A DNA stretch of 64,000 bases from an uncultured Alistipes sp. (GTDB lineage: Bacteria > Bacteroidota > Bacteroidia > Bacteroidales > Rikenellaceae): assembly GCA_905213895.1 (NCBI GenBank), contig CAJMKE010000012.1, forward strand, positions 1 through 64,000, written 5' to 3'. The notes beneath the pieces are model-generated. The model was given only the letters and a program-made list of their open reading frames with translations. It was not told the origin of the DNA and did not search any database. The translations under genes and the position numbers were made by a program. This document shows positions 35,761 to 43,395 of this stretch, one piece after another (within the stretch, counting starts at the first letter, position 1; each line of letters opens with the position of its first letter).

Positions 35761-35797
35761 TATATAGGGCAGCATTGTGAAAGTGCTGCCCTATATA
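35761..35797 (-). terminator. Terminator of the NifU-like/GGGtGRT operon
   Basis: A 14-bp or longer stem TATATAGGGCAGCA / TGCTGCCCTATATA, 22 bp after the GGGtGRT stop codon on the minus strand, with an A/T-rich tail. Confidence 0.8.
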
Positions 35798-35818
35798 ATT
35801 ATAAAACCTTTTCTTCTC

Positions 35819-36820
35819 CTATTTGAGAGCCTGCTCGACAGCGACCGCAACGGCAACCGTTGCGCCGACCATCGGGTTATTGCCCATGCCGAGGAAGCCC
35901 ATCATCTCGACATGTGCCGGTACGGACGACGAACCCGCGAACTGTGCGTCGGAGTGCATACGTCCGAGAGTATCGGTCATGCCGTAGGATGCAGGTCCGG
36001 CAGCCATGTTGTCCGGATGGAGGGTACGACCCGTACCGCCGCCCGAAGCAACGGAGAAATACTTCTTGCCTGCGAGTACGCGCTCCTTCTTGTACGTACC
36101 TGCCACCGGATGCTGGAAACGGGTAGGATTGGTGGAGTTGCCGGTAATCGAAACGTCCACGTCCTCTTTCCACATGATTGCAACGCCCTCGCGAACGTCG
36201 TCGGCACCGTAGCAGCGAACTTTCGAGCGGAGACCGTCCGAGTAGGCGATGGTCTCGACTTCCTTCACTTCGCCGGTGTAGTAGTCGAACTCGGTGCGGA
36301 CGTAGGTGAAGCCGTTGATACGCGAAATAATCTTCGCGGCGTCCTTGCCCAGACCGTTCAGAATCACGCGGAGCGGATTCTTGCGTACCTTGTTAGCCAT
36401 TTCGGCGATTTTGATTGCGCCCTCGGCAGCAGCGAACGACTCATGACCTGCGAGAAATGCGAAGCACTGCGTGTCCTCGCGCAGCAGACGCGCTGCGAGG
36501 TTGCCGTGTCCGATACCCACCTTGCGGTCGTCGGCAACCGAACCCGGGATGCAGAATGCCTGCAAACCCTCGCCGATAGCCTCGGCTGCGTCGGCTGCGC
36601 TGGTGCAACCCTTCTTGATTGCAATCGCCGCGCCTACGACGTAAGCCCACTTCGCGTTCTCGAAGCAGATAGGCTGCGTCTCCTCGCACATCTTGTAAGG
36701 GTCGATGCCCTTCTCGTCGCAGATTGCCTTTGCCTCTTCGATGCTCTTTATGCCATATTGTGCAAGCACAGCGTTAATCTTGTCGATTCTGCGCTCATAA
36801 CTTTCAAACAAACTTGCCAT
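35819..36820 (-). CDS. GGGtGRT family protein
   Basis: The 333-residue protein carries the motif that names its family: ASGGGTGRTLHPDNMAAG (around residue 255). Other conserved-looking parts are GIDPYKMCEETQPICFENAKWAYVVG (two cysteines), EDTQCFAFLAGHESFAAAEGAIKI and the C-terminal MMGFLGMGNNPMVGATVAVAVAVEQALK. No reaction is established for the family as far as I know. It is the second gene of a minus-strand operon, 35 bp after a NifU-like scaffold gene, which hints at iron-sulfur or metal-linked work. A remnant second copy of its 3' end is at 35558-35610. Confidence 0.85.
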   Translation of the reverse strand: MASLFESYERRIDKINAVLAQYGIKSIEEAKAICDEKGIDPYKMCEETQPICFENAKWAYVVGAAIAIKKGCTSAADAAEAIGEGLQAFCIPGSVADDRKVGIGHGNLAARLLREDTQCFAFLAGHESFAAAEGAIKIAEMANKVRKNPLRVILNGLGKDAAKIISRINGFTYVRTEFDYYTGEVKEVETIAYSDGLRSKVRCYGADDVREGVAIMWKEDVDVSITGNSTNPTRFQHPVAGTYKKERVLAGKKYFSVASGGGTGRTLHPDNMAAGPASYGMTDTLGRMHSDAQFAGSSSVPAHVEMMGFLGMGNNPMVGATVAVAVAVEQALK

Positions 36821-36855
36821 AATTTTCTCTCTATTTTACGGTTTAACAATATGGT

Positions 36856-37548
36856 TTACTCCTGACGAGGGTCGATGTATTTGACAGCCTCCTTGAAACG
36901 ACCGTAGGAACCCTTAGCCTTCTCCAAAGCCTCTTTCGGGTCGATGCCCTTCTTCACGAAGTCCATGAACTTGCCGAGGTGGATGAATTCGTAGCCGATG
37001 ACTTCGTCGTTTGCGTCGAGACCCATGCGGGTGCAGTAGCCCTCAGCCATTTCGAGGTAGCGTGTACCCTTGGCGAGCGTACCGAACATGGTGCCGACCT
37101 GCGAACGCAGACCCTTGCCGAGGTCTTCGAGCGATGCGCCGATTACGAGACCGCCCTCCGAGAACGCCGACTGGGTGCGACCGTAGACAATCTGCTTGAA
37201 CAACTCGCGCATTGCGGTGTTGATGGCGTCGCAGACGAGGTCGGTGTTGAGTGCTTCGAGGATGGTCTTGCCCGGAAGGATTTCCGATGCCATTGCAGCC
37301 GAGTGGGTCATGCCCGAGCAGCCGATGGTCTCGACGAGAGCCTCCTGAATGATACCGTCCTTGACGTTGAGCGTCAGTTTGCACGCACCCTGCTGAGGGG
37401 CGCACCAACCGATACCGTGAGTCAGACCGGAGATGTCCTTAATCTCCTTTGCGCGAACCCACTTTCCCTCTTCCGGAATCGGTGCGGAAGGGTGGTTGGC
37501 ACCCTTCTTTACGCAGCACATCTGCTGCACTTCGTGTGAATAAATCAT
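36856..37548 (-). CDS. NifU-like iron-sulfur cluster assembly scaffold protein
   Basis: The 230-residue protein resembles the NifU/IscU N-terminal fold. Candidate ligand cysteines are visible in QMCCVKKG near the start, IGWCAPQQGACKL and VETIGCSGMTHSAAMASEIL. The rest ends in helices (FMDFVKKGIDPKEALEKAKGSYGRFKEAV). It is longer than classical IscU (about 130 residues), and its cysteine spacing differs, so cluster scaffolding is an inference. It is the first gene of an operon with the GGGtGRT gene and has its own promoter candidate at 37603-37630. No isc, suf or nif genes are in the window. Confidence 0.8.
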   Translation of the reverse strand: MIYSHEVQQMCCVKKGANHPSAPIPEEGKWVRAKEIKDISGLTHGIGWCAPQQGACKLTLNVKDGIIQEALVETIGCSGMTHSAAMASEILPGKTILEALNTDLVCDAINTAMRELFKQIVYGRTQSAFSEGGLVIGASLEDLGKGLRSQVGTMFGTLAKGTRYLEMAEGYCTRMGLDANDEVIGYEFIHLGKFMDFVKKGIDPKEALEKAKGSYGRFKEAVKYIDPRQE

Positions 37549-37602
37549 AGTTTTTAAGTTTAGTTTATGTAATTCTGAAACCTTTTATGCTTAAAATCGA
37601 CA

Positions 37603-37630
37603 CAAAGATAGTAAAAAATAGGATTCGCAA
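37603..37630 (-). promoter_or_regulatory. Candidate promoter of the NifU-like/GGGtGRT operon
   Basis: Minus strand: TATCTTTG at 37610-37603 with TTG at 37630-37628. The 17-bp spacer is a little short. The start codon is about 55 bp downstream. Confidence 0.5.
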
Positions 37631-37643
37631 TACCTAATAATAG

Positions 37644-37686
37644 AGTCTTTAAAGTCCTTAAAGTCGTTAATGACCTTAAAGTCCCT
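37644..37686. repeat. TTAAGG-type 9-bp array
   Basis: Units GTCTTTAAA, GTCCTTAAA, GTCGTTAAT, GACCTTAAA in 9-bp steps between two divergent promoters. Confidence 0.9.
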
Positions 37687-37758
37687 TGTGTTTTTCGGAA
37701 AAACCGATTAAAATGCAAGATAATCGGATAAATATGATGCTTTGTCGCGGAAAATATC

Positions 37759-37816
37759 TACCTTTGCAAATGTCCGCTGCGGCGTATCGACCGCAATACG
37801 TGTGCATCGCAGCGGA
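37759..37816 (+). promoter_or_regulatory. -7 box followed at once by a leader hairpin
   Basis: TACCTTTG at 37759-37766 matches TAnnTTTG. Seven bases later a hairpin starts: TCCGCTGCG (37773-37781) pairs with CGCAGCGGA (37808-37816), with a possible inner CGTAT/ATACG pair. The transcript would begin with this stem-loop, ahead of the gene at 37855. Confidence 0.5.
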
Positions 37817-37854
37817 TTCACATCTTTCTTATAAAAATTTTAGTTAGGTTGGTT

Positions 37855-38484
37855 ATGAAAAGAAATCTGTTTTATTCGTTCGTGGCGGCATTGTTGTGCC
37901 TGCCGATGGTCGCTTGCGACAAAAATGAGGCTCCCGAGCCGGCTCCCGAACCCGAACCGGAACTGCCGAAGTACGAGGCGGTCGATATGGGCGTCAGCGT
38001 GAAGTGGGCGGCTTACAATATCGGAGCCGAGAAGCCCGAGGAGTACGGCGGCTACTATGCGTGGGGCGAGACCGAGGAGAAGGAGACCTACTCTTACGAC
38101 AACTACAAGTTGCAGGGACAGAAAGTTGGAAATATCGAAGGCACCGAGTACGATGTCGCCAAAAAATCGTGGGGCGGCGACTGGCGTATGCCTACCTGCG
38201 AGGAGTTGCAGGAGTTGATTAACAACTGCACGTGGATTCGCACCGAACTGAACGGCGTCGGCGGATACAAGGTTACGGCGAAGAACGGCAATTCGATATT
38301 TTTCCCTGCTTCGGGTTACAAGTGGAACAGCGACAAGCCTTCTTACGAGGACGACAACGGCAGTTACTGGACCGGTACGCAGAAGGACGAGGACAACGCC
38401 TACTATCTGGCTATGGGCAGCCGTTACCGTTTCGACTACTCGATGCGGTTCGCCGGTCAGCCGGTGCGTGCCGTGCATCCGTAA
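37855..38484 (+). CDS. FISUMP-type lipoprotein
   Basis: The 209-residue lipoprotein has Cys21 in a MVACDKNE context and a short Pro/Glu spacer (EPAPEPEPELPKYE). The rest matches the FISUMP (major paralogous domain) pattern: VDMGVSVKWAAYNIGA near the start, YYAWGETEEK, WGGDWRMPTCEELQELINNC and a C-terminal GQPVRAVHP. These are C-type-lectin-like secreted domains with unknown ligands, common in Bacteroidales. ATG 37855 is chosen over the upstream TTG at 37849. It stands alone and is followed by a symmetrical terminator. Confidence 0.8.
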   Translation: MKRNLFYSFVAALLCLPMVACDKNEAPEPAPEPEPELPKYEAVDMGVSVKWAAYNIGAEKPEEYGGYYAWGETEEKETYSYDNYKLQGQKVGNIEGTEYDVAKKSWGGDWRMPTCEELQELINNCTWIRTELNGVGGYKVTAKNGNSIFFPASGYKWNSDKPSYEDDNGSYWTGTQKDEDNAYYLAMGSRYRFDYSMRFAGQPVRAVHP

Positions 38485-38549
38485 TCGGGTTGCGTGCAAT
38501 ACGCCCGTTACCCGTCGGACGTAAGCGGTCGGCGACGGAGTGCGGGCAG

Positions 38550-38587
38550 AAAAAATCCTGCCGGATTCCCTCCGGCAGGATTTTTTT
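38550..38587. terminator. Bidirectional terminator
   Basis: A6 plus stem TCCTGCCGGA / TCCGGCAGGA plus T7, around TTCCC. It works in both directions between convergent genes. Confidence 0.92.
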
Positions 38588-38592
38588 GTCGG

Positions 38593-38648
38593 CGACCTTA
38601 AAGACCTTAATGACCTTAGGGACTTTAAAGTCTTTAAGGTCGTTAGGG
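38593..38648. repeat. TTAAGG-type array that forms a perfect 13-bp hairpin
   Basis: Units switch from CCTTAAAGA to CTTTAAGGT orientation within the array, so CGACCTTAAAGAC at its left pairs exactly with GTCTTTAAGGTCG at its right. It lies between convergent genes, next to the terminator at 38550. Confidence 0.9.
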
Positions 38649-38671
38649 TTGCTCGACGGGCGTTGTGCGCA

Positions 38672-38974
38672 CTATTTCTTCTGCTCCGACTTGAAGACCT
38701 TTACTTTGATGTCGGTAAGAGCCTTCGTCAGCGATTCGTCGCTGTTCTTCGCAGGGTCGTAGGTAACGGTGATGGTCTTCGTCGGAACGTCCACCTGAAC
38801 GTCCTTGACGCCCTTTTCGTAAGGAATGGTGTTCAGCACCTTCTTCGAGCAGTGCGGACAGTCGATGTCGGTGGTGAATATGGTGGTTACGGTCTTCTTC
38901 GCCGCTTTGTTGTCGGCATACGATACGCCGATGCCCAGAAATGCCGCGACAAGCACGATGATGAATTTTTTCAT
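38672..38974 (-). CDS. Exported heavy-metal-associated (HMA) domain protein
   Basis: The 100-residue protein has a signal peptide (about 1-21, ending VSYAD) and one HMA domain with the metal-binding CPHC motif in TTDIDCPHCSKKV, then GVKDVQVDVPTKTITVTYDP. HMA domains hand Cu(I) or similar soft metals between partners. Export puts it in the periplasm. It is the third gene of a minus-strand operon, 25 bp after a TonB-dependent receptor and downstream of a Cys/His-rich protein, which suggests a metal uptake or handling route. Metal identity is unknown. Confidence 0.88.
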   Translation of the reverse strand: MKKFIIVLVAAFLGIGVSYADNKAAKKTVTTIFTTDIDCPHCSKKVLNTIPYEKGVKDVQVDVPTKTITVTYDPAKNSDESLTKALTDIKVKVFKSEQKK

Positions 38975-38999
38975 AGTTTTTTATTTTTAAGGTCTTGTT

Positions 39000-41345
39000 T
39001 TAATATAAGTTGAATCGTACTCCGATATAGAATTTGCGTCCCATAAGCGGTCCCCATATCAGCGAGGAGTTGAAATCTGGCGAATACGGATTGTCGGCAT
39101 TCAGTATCGGGTGCTTCTGCTTATAGTTGCCGATGTTCTCGCAGCCCACATATATATCCCAATGTTTGATTCGGCGGCTTACCTGCGCATAGAACATCGG
39201 ATATATCGGCGAATACTCGGAGTCGGCGAGATTGCCCGTCTGCGTCGGTATGCGGCTGCGACCGTTGAGTTGCGCCGTAACGTCGAACGTCCATTTGCGC
39301 ATACGGGTCGCGTATTGCAGGTTGAGCAGCGTCTTGAAACGGCTTACGAGCGGTCGCTCGACGAGCGCGCGGGTTCCGTCCGGACGGTCGATGGTGTATT
39401 TGCTGTCGGTGTAACGGAACGTGGCGAAGATGTCGAAACGCTCTATCGGCGTCCATGTCAAATCGACCTGATAGGAGTTGGTGAACGATTTGCCGTTGGT
39501 GTCGTATATGTGTATGTCGTATGCGGAATACTCCTGGTCGGCTATTACGCTGTGGAACAACTGCGTGCGGAAATAGTCGAAACTGATGGTCATATCGTTG
39601 TGGTTGATGGTCGATATGGTCTGTGTCAGACTGCCGCCCGCCGTCAGAGCCTCCTCCATGCGGTCGAAATAGTGTTTGTAGCCGTTGCGGAACATGATGT
39701 AGCGTCCCGTGGCGAGAATTCCGATATTGTCGGTGATTACGTCGGTCGGACGGTAGCCCAGACCCGCCGAGGCACGGAATACGGTGGTCGGCGTGATGTT
39801 CCATTTGACGTGCGCACGAGGCGTAATCAGATGTTTGCGGAAGTAGAAATTATAGTCGTAGCGCAGACCCGCGACAACCGACAGTTTGTCCTTTATCGAA
39901 TAGGTGTATTCCGTGTATGCGCCGACCTCGCTTTCGTTTCGGTGCGAAATCATCGACGCTTCATACCGTGTTGGAGAAGTCAGATTCCGGAAGAACAAAT
40001 CTTCGTTCACCCAGCGCGACGACGCGCTGATACCCGAAATCAGCGACGAACGGTAGGTGAAGTAGTGAACGTACATGGCGTTGGCGTTAATCATGTTCTG
40101 CCGTCCGCCGTAATCGTTGAACGCACCGAAATAGGCATCCTCGTTGAAGTGGTCGAAGTCGATTACCATTGCGAAGTTGGAGCGCATCTCGTCCTGCTCG
40201 TCCTTGTCGAAAACCGACTTGCCGACGGGCATTCCGAGTTTGAAATAGGCGTTCACCTCCTCGTTCTTCACCTCTGAGCCGTAAGGGCGGTTATGGTTGT
40301 AGTGGTCGGGCTGCGATTCGTCTATCCAATGCAGCATCTCGTCCTTCATCTTCTTGCGGTAGTTCATCTGACCGCCGAGACGGTAGTCGTTGATGTACTT
40401 CACTCCCCAGCGCACCTGCATTCCGTTGTCCGCCTGATAGAGCCAGCGGTTGGCGATGTCGAACTGGCGCGAGAGCGGCAGGTCGCGGAACCCGTCGTGG
40501 TTGTGGTCGTAACTCTTGGTGTCCATCGAGCCGTGGGCGAGAATGACGGTCGAAAGCCGCTTGTCCTTCGTTACCGGAATCGCGCTCGAAAGGTTCACCT
40601 CGGGTTTCAGTTCGCTGTCGAAATAGAGGTTGAGGAACAGCCGCTCGTCGTCGGTCGGCTTGCGGTGTTCGAGGTTGATTTGTCCCGTAATCGCCTCGTG
40701 TCCGGCGGTTACGGACGAAATGCCCTTCGATACCTGAATCGAGTTGAGCCACATGCCCGGAGTGTAACTCAATCCGTATGGCGCGCTCAATCCGCGCATT
40801 ATGGCGCGGTTTTCGTCGAGAATCTGGGTGTAGGTGCCGGCGAGACCGAGCATCTTTATCTGGCGTGCGCCCGAAATGGCGTCGCTGTAACCGACGGTAA
40901 CCGACGCCGAGTTCTCGAAACTCTCGGCGAGGTTGCAGCATGCCATTTTGCACAGTCCGGCGAACGAAATCGTCTCGCCTTTCAGTATGCCGTCGTGGCG
41001 GATGTAGTTGCCGCCGAGATTGCCCTCGACGACGACGGTTTCGAGTGCCACGCCCTGACGCAATTTGAGTCGGACTTGCGACATGGTGTCGTCCACGTGC
41101 AATGTGTCGTTCTCGTAGCCGAGGAACGAGGCGACGAGCGTGTCGTAGCCCTTGACGCGGTGAAGACGGAATTTGCCGTCGATGGAAGCCGCCGTACCGA
41201 CGTTGGTGTCGGCCCAGTAGACGGAGGCTCCGGGCATCGGGTTGTTTTCGGTATCGGTTACCGTACCCGTGATGTCCTGTGCGTATGCCGATGCGGCGAT
41301 ACACACGAATAGAATTATTGCGGAAAAGTATTTTGCGTATTTCAT
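39000..41345 (-). CDS. TonB-dependent receptor, likely metal-related
   Basis: The 781-residue protein has a signal peptide ending ASAYAQ, a CarboxypepD_reg-like domain (about 24-105: ITGTVTDTENNPMPGASVYW), a plug domain (about 110-230) with ISGARQIKMLGLAGTYTQIL and GLSYTPGMWLNSIQVSKGISSV, and a barrel that ends in an aromatic residue (RFNLY). It is not of the SusC type: it is shorter and has no SusD neighbour. Flanking genes code for a Cys/His-rich protein and an HMA protein, so a metal or metal complex is the likely cargo (inference). Energy would come from ExbB-ExbD-TonB. Confidence 0.9.
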   Translation of the reverse strand: MKYAKYFSAIILFVCIAASAYAQDITGTVTDTENNPMPGASVYWADTNVGTAASIDGKFRLHRVKGYDTLVASFLGYENDTLHVDDTMSQVRLKLRQGVALETVVVEGNLGGNYIRHDGILKGETISFAGLCKMACCNLAESFENSASVTVGYSDAISGARQIKMLGLAGTYTQILDENRAIMRGLSAPYGLSYTPGMWLNSIQVSKGISSVTAGHEAITGQINLEHRKPTDDERLFLNLYFDSELKPEVNLSSAIPVTKDKRLSTVILAHGSMDTKSYDHNHDGFRDLPLSRQFDIANRWLYQADNGMQVRWGVKYINDYRLGGQMNYRKKMKDEMLHWIDESQPDHYNHNRPYGSEVKNEEVNAYFKLGMPVGKSVFDKDEQDEMRSNFAMVIDFDHFNEDAYFGAFNDYGGRQNMINANAMYVHYFTYRSSLISGISASSRWVNEDLFFRNLTSPTRYEASMISHRNESEVGAYTEYTYSIKDKLSVVAGLRYDYNFYFRKHLITPRAHVKWNITPTTVFRASAGLGYRPTDVITDNIGILATGRYIMFRNGYKHYFDRMEEALTAGGSLTQTISTINHNDMTISFDYFRTQLFHSVIADQEYSAYDIHIYDTNGKSFTNSYQVDLTWTPIERFDIFATFRYTDSKYTIDRPDGTRALVERPLVSRFKTLLNLQYATRMRKWTFDVTAQLNGRSRIPTQTGNLADSEYSPIYPMFYAQVSRRIKHWDIYVGCENIGNYKQKHPILNADNPYSPDFNSSLIWGPLMGRKFYIGVRFNLY

Positions 41346-41415
41346 TTTCTCCCTTTGTTATAGGTATAAACGGATTTATTGCGGGCGAATTGCGTATTCG
41401 TCCGTAACGATTCGG

Positions 41416-41838
41416 TTATGCCGATACGGGAGGTGCGCGGAGCGAGCGGAGAACCCTTGCGGGGGATTGCGGCAGCGGTATCTTGCGCCGCTCGAAACGC
41501 CGGCTTGCGACGGAGGCGAAGATGCGCTCCGTATCGTCCGATGCCGGCAGTATGCAGTCGCTCACGACGGGCGCAGCGACGGATGCTACCTGTCGTGCGA
41601 TGTCGTAGAGGTCGATTTCGGTGGAGTGGCTGTGCTTGCACTTGCAGCGGTCGTCGGCTTTTATGCCGTCGCCGAAGGATTGCGCATGGGTGCATGCCGT
41701 GCAGCAGCAGCCTTTGTGGCAGACCTCGTAGTGGCGGCTGTGCGGGCAGTGGCAGAGCAGGATTGTAGCCGTGTAGCCGCATATCGATGTGAGATACACC
41801 GACAGGATGAACAGCGATATGGCTTTGCGGAACGGCAT
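41416..41838 (-). CDS. Cys/His-rich exported protein of the metal operon
   Basis: I do not recognise a named family. The 140-residue product has an N-terminal hydrophobic segment (about residues 5-28) and then a dense Cys/His region: LLCHCPHSRHYEVCHKGCCC, TACTHAQSF and RCKCKHSHS within about residues 28-75. The C-terminal half is basic and has only one Cys. Such a block could bind several metal ions. ATG 41838 is preferred to a TTG at 41847. It is the first gene of the operon with the TonB-dependent receptor (70 bp gap) and the HMA protein. Confidence 0.7.
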   Translation of the reverse strand: MPFRKAISLFILSVYLTSICGYTATILLCHCPHSRHYEVCHKGCCCTACTHAQSFGDGIKADDRCKCKHSHSTEIDLYDIARQVASVAAPVVSDCILPASDDTERIFASVASRRFERRKIPLPQSPARVLRSLRAPPVSA

Positions 41839-41851
41839 GGTTTTCAACTGA

Positions 41852-41882
41852 TAAGGTCTTTAAAGTCTTTAAGGTCCTTAAT
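41852..41882. repeat. TTAAGG-type 9-bp array
   Basis: Units GGTCTTTAA, AGTCTTTAA, GGTCCTTAA just upstream of the metal operon on the minus strand. The following ATCCCGCATACGCGG recurs at 54554-54568 next to another array. Confidence 0.85.
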
Positions 41883-41914
41883 CCCGCATACGCGGTTTTT
41901 TATCTTCCCTTATA

Positions 41915-41999
41915 AGTCCCCCGCACAGGCGGGGGATTTAGGGGGTGGGTAACACGGAGAAAAGCAAAAAACTGCTTTTGCCCGGCTTGACGCCGGCTA
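41915..41999. repeat. Dispersed GGGGGATTTAGGGGGT module, second copy
   Basis: AGTCCCCCGCACAGGCGGGGG hairpin followed by ATTTAGGGGGTGGGTAACACGG and GCAAAA; partner of 35631-35716. Confidence 0.85.
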
Positions 42000-42046
42000 A
42001 TCCCGCGTTACGGTCTTTCCCTCCTTTGCTTCTATGTTTTTGAAAG

Positions 42047-42310
42047 TTATACGAGGTTGCACTCGGTGAGTTTCTCTATCCACGCCTTTGCGTCATGCTC
42101 GGCGACGGACTCCTCGACCTCGTAGTTTTCGAGCAGGATGCGCTTCACGTCGTCGGCGTCGAACTCCTTGCCCTGCAACTCGTTCCACAGCAGCAGCGAT
42201 GTCTCGTTGAGCGCGATTACCCGCGTCATGTCGCTTCCGAAGCGTCCCTGCATTATCACGACGTGTTCGCCTGCTATGTCGCGAACCTTGTATCCCTCCT
42301 TGAATTTCAT
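42047..42310 (-). CDS. PqqD-like (RRE-fold) protein
   Basis: The 87-residue protein matches the PqqD family: YKVRDIAGEHVVIMQG, then VIALNETSLLLWNELQGKEF with the typical LN-T---W pattern, and a C-terminal helix KAWIEKLTECNLV. PqqD-type domains bind leader peptides for RiPP-modifying enzymes. No radical SAM enzyme, protease or obvious precursor is next to it, so it is an orphan here. ATG 42310 is chosen; the longer open frame to 42376 adds residues with no homology to the fold. No operon partner. Confidence 0.85.
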   Translation of the reverse strand: MKFKEGYKVRDIAGEHVVIMQGRFGSDMTRVIALNETSLLLWNELQGKEFDADDVKRILLENYEVEESVAEHDAKAWIEKLTECNLV

Positions 42311-42445
42311 AACTTCGATTTTATTTGTCGCAAATATAGTGCTTTTTTCCGAAAAAACGTCTGCCGGCATCCCCATTTTCGGCTAAAAATCCTCGATTGT
42401 TGATAACTATTTCGCGCTTTTTTTCGGAAAAACCGCAAAAAATCC

Positions 42446-42453
42446 TAATTTTG
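42446..42453 (+). promoter_or_regulatory. Candidate -7 box (TAATTTTG) of plsC
   Basis: Matches TAnnTTTG and is preceded by a TTTT-rich stretch near 42421 but no clear TTTG. Transcription from here would begin near the left end of the palindrome. Confidence 0.45.
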
Positions 42454-42464
42454 CAAGGATATAA

Positions 42465-42627
42465 GAAACTGTTTTGGGCTTGTCGGCTATCTTCTTTCAG
42501 GCTCTTTACGGCTGTTTTCTACGCTTTTTCTCACCTCATAGACCCCACTATGCGGTTCGAACAACCGTAGAAAACAGCCACAAAATAGACGCAGAAATAA
42601 TTTTGCCGACAAGCCCAAAACAGTTTC
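42465..42627. repeat. 163-bp nested palindrome
   Basis: Outer arms of 23 bp match perfectly (42465-42487 with 42605-42627). Inner arms of 14 bp (GGCTGTTTTCTACG, 42510-42523, with 42566-42579) and a core 5-bp pair (CATAG/CTATG, 42537-42552) share almost the same centre, near 42545. No target-site duplication is obvious. It ends 16 bp before the plsC start. Confidence 0.92.
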
Positions 42628-42643
42628 CAAATACTTTGGTGAA

Positions 42644-43375
42644 ATGTTGTCGATATTGTATTATCTCTGGTGCGTGCCGGTAATTACGGTGTTTTTCCTG
42701 CTGTCGGTGTTCGCGCTGATTGTATGTTATCCGTTCGACAAGGGTCGGCGGGTCGTCCACGAACTTTCGCGGGCGTTATGCATGGTGTTCTGGCGGACGC
42801 CGCCGACGTGGCGACGCGACGTGTCGGGACTTGAAAACGTCGAAAAAGGCAAACCTTATGTCATCGTGCTGAACCACAACTCGATGGTCGATATAATATC
42901 GCTCTATTTCGTGCCGCTCAACTTCCGTTGGGTCAGCAAGCGCGAGGTGTTCCGCATTCCGTTCATCGGCGGACTGCTCGTGCTGCACGGCGACATCGCA
43001 ATCGAGCGCGGACGCGGTGCGGAATCGATGCGCAAGGTGATTCGCGACGGCAGGACGTGGCTGTCGCGCGGAGTTTCGGTCGCGATGTTCCCCGAGGGTA
43101 CGCGGTCGAAGGACGGCGAGATGCACCGTTTCAAGCAGGGGGCGTTCGTGCTTGCCAAGGAGGCTGGCGTGGCGATACTGCCCGTGGTGCTGGACGGCAC
43201 GACCGAACTGGTGAAGCCGAATTACATGTTCAACTGGCATCATCGGCTGACGGTCAAGGTTCTGCCGCCCGTCTCCGCCGAAGAGGTTCAGAGCAGGGAT
43301 ACGGCTGAACTTATGGAGGATGTACACGACCGCATGGTCGCCGCCCTGGCGGAGATACGCGCTGACAAAAAGTAG
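42644..43375 (+). CDS. plsC: 1-acyl-sn-glycerol-3-phosphate acyltransferase
   Basis: PlsC adds the second acyl chain to lysophosphatidic acid in phospholipid synthesis at the inner membrane. The 243-residue protein has a membrane segment at about residues 7-29, the catalytic H78-x4-D83 motif (LNHNSMVD), a second block around FRIPFIGGLL (residues 103-112) and the FPEGTRS motif at 149-155 that binds the glycerol phosphate. Length is normal. It starts 16 bp after the nested palindrome and is followed 20 bp later by parE; co-transcription with parE is possible. Confidence 0.92.
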   Translation: MLSILYYLWCVPVITVFFLLSVFALIVCYPFDKGRRVVHELSRALCMVFWRTPPTWRRDVSGLENVEKGKPYVIVLNHNSMVDIISLYFVPLNFRWVSKREVFRIPFIGGLLVLHGDIAIERGRGAESMRKVIRDGRTWLSRGVSVAMFPEGTRSKDGEMHRFKQGAFVLAKEAGVAILPVVLDGTTELVKPNYMFNWHHRLTVKVLPPVSAEEVQSRDTAELMEDVHDRMVAALAEIRADKK

Positions 43376-43395
43376 AAAAACAGGAGAAAAGATAT

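Larger units (their letters stand above)
37549..37854. other. 306-bp divergent intergenic region
   Basis: Holds the minus-strand promoter of the NifU-like gene (37603-37630), a TTAAGG-type array (37644-37686), a plus-strand TACCTTTG box (37759-37766) and a leader hairpin (37773-37816). No gene is supported. Confidence 0.7.
42311..42643. other. 333-bp divergent region with a nested palindrome
   Basis: Contains a plus-strand TAATTTTG box (42446-42453) and the palindrome at 42465-42627. The first 130 bp are AT-rich and show nothing I can name. Confidence 0.7.

Noticed and set aside
35777..36865. 362-residue open frame on the plus strand
   Set aside because: Antisense to the GGGtGRT gene; it carries no motif.
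42465..42627. Insertion sequence
   Set aside because: There is no transposase and no clear target duplication. A transposase-free element is still possible and is listed as a finding.
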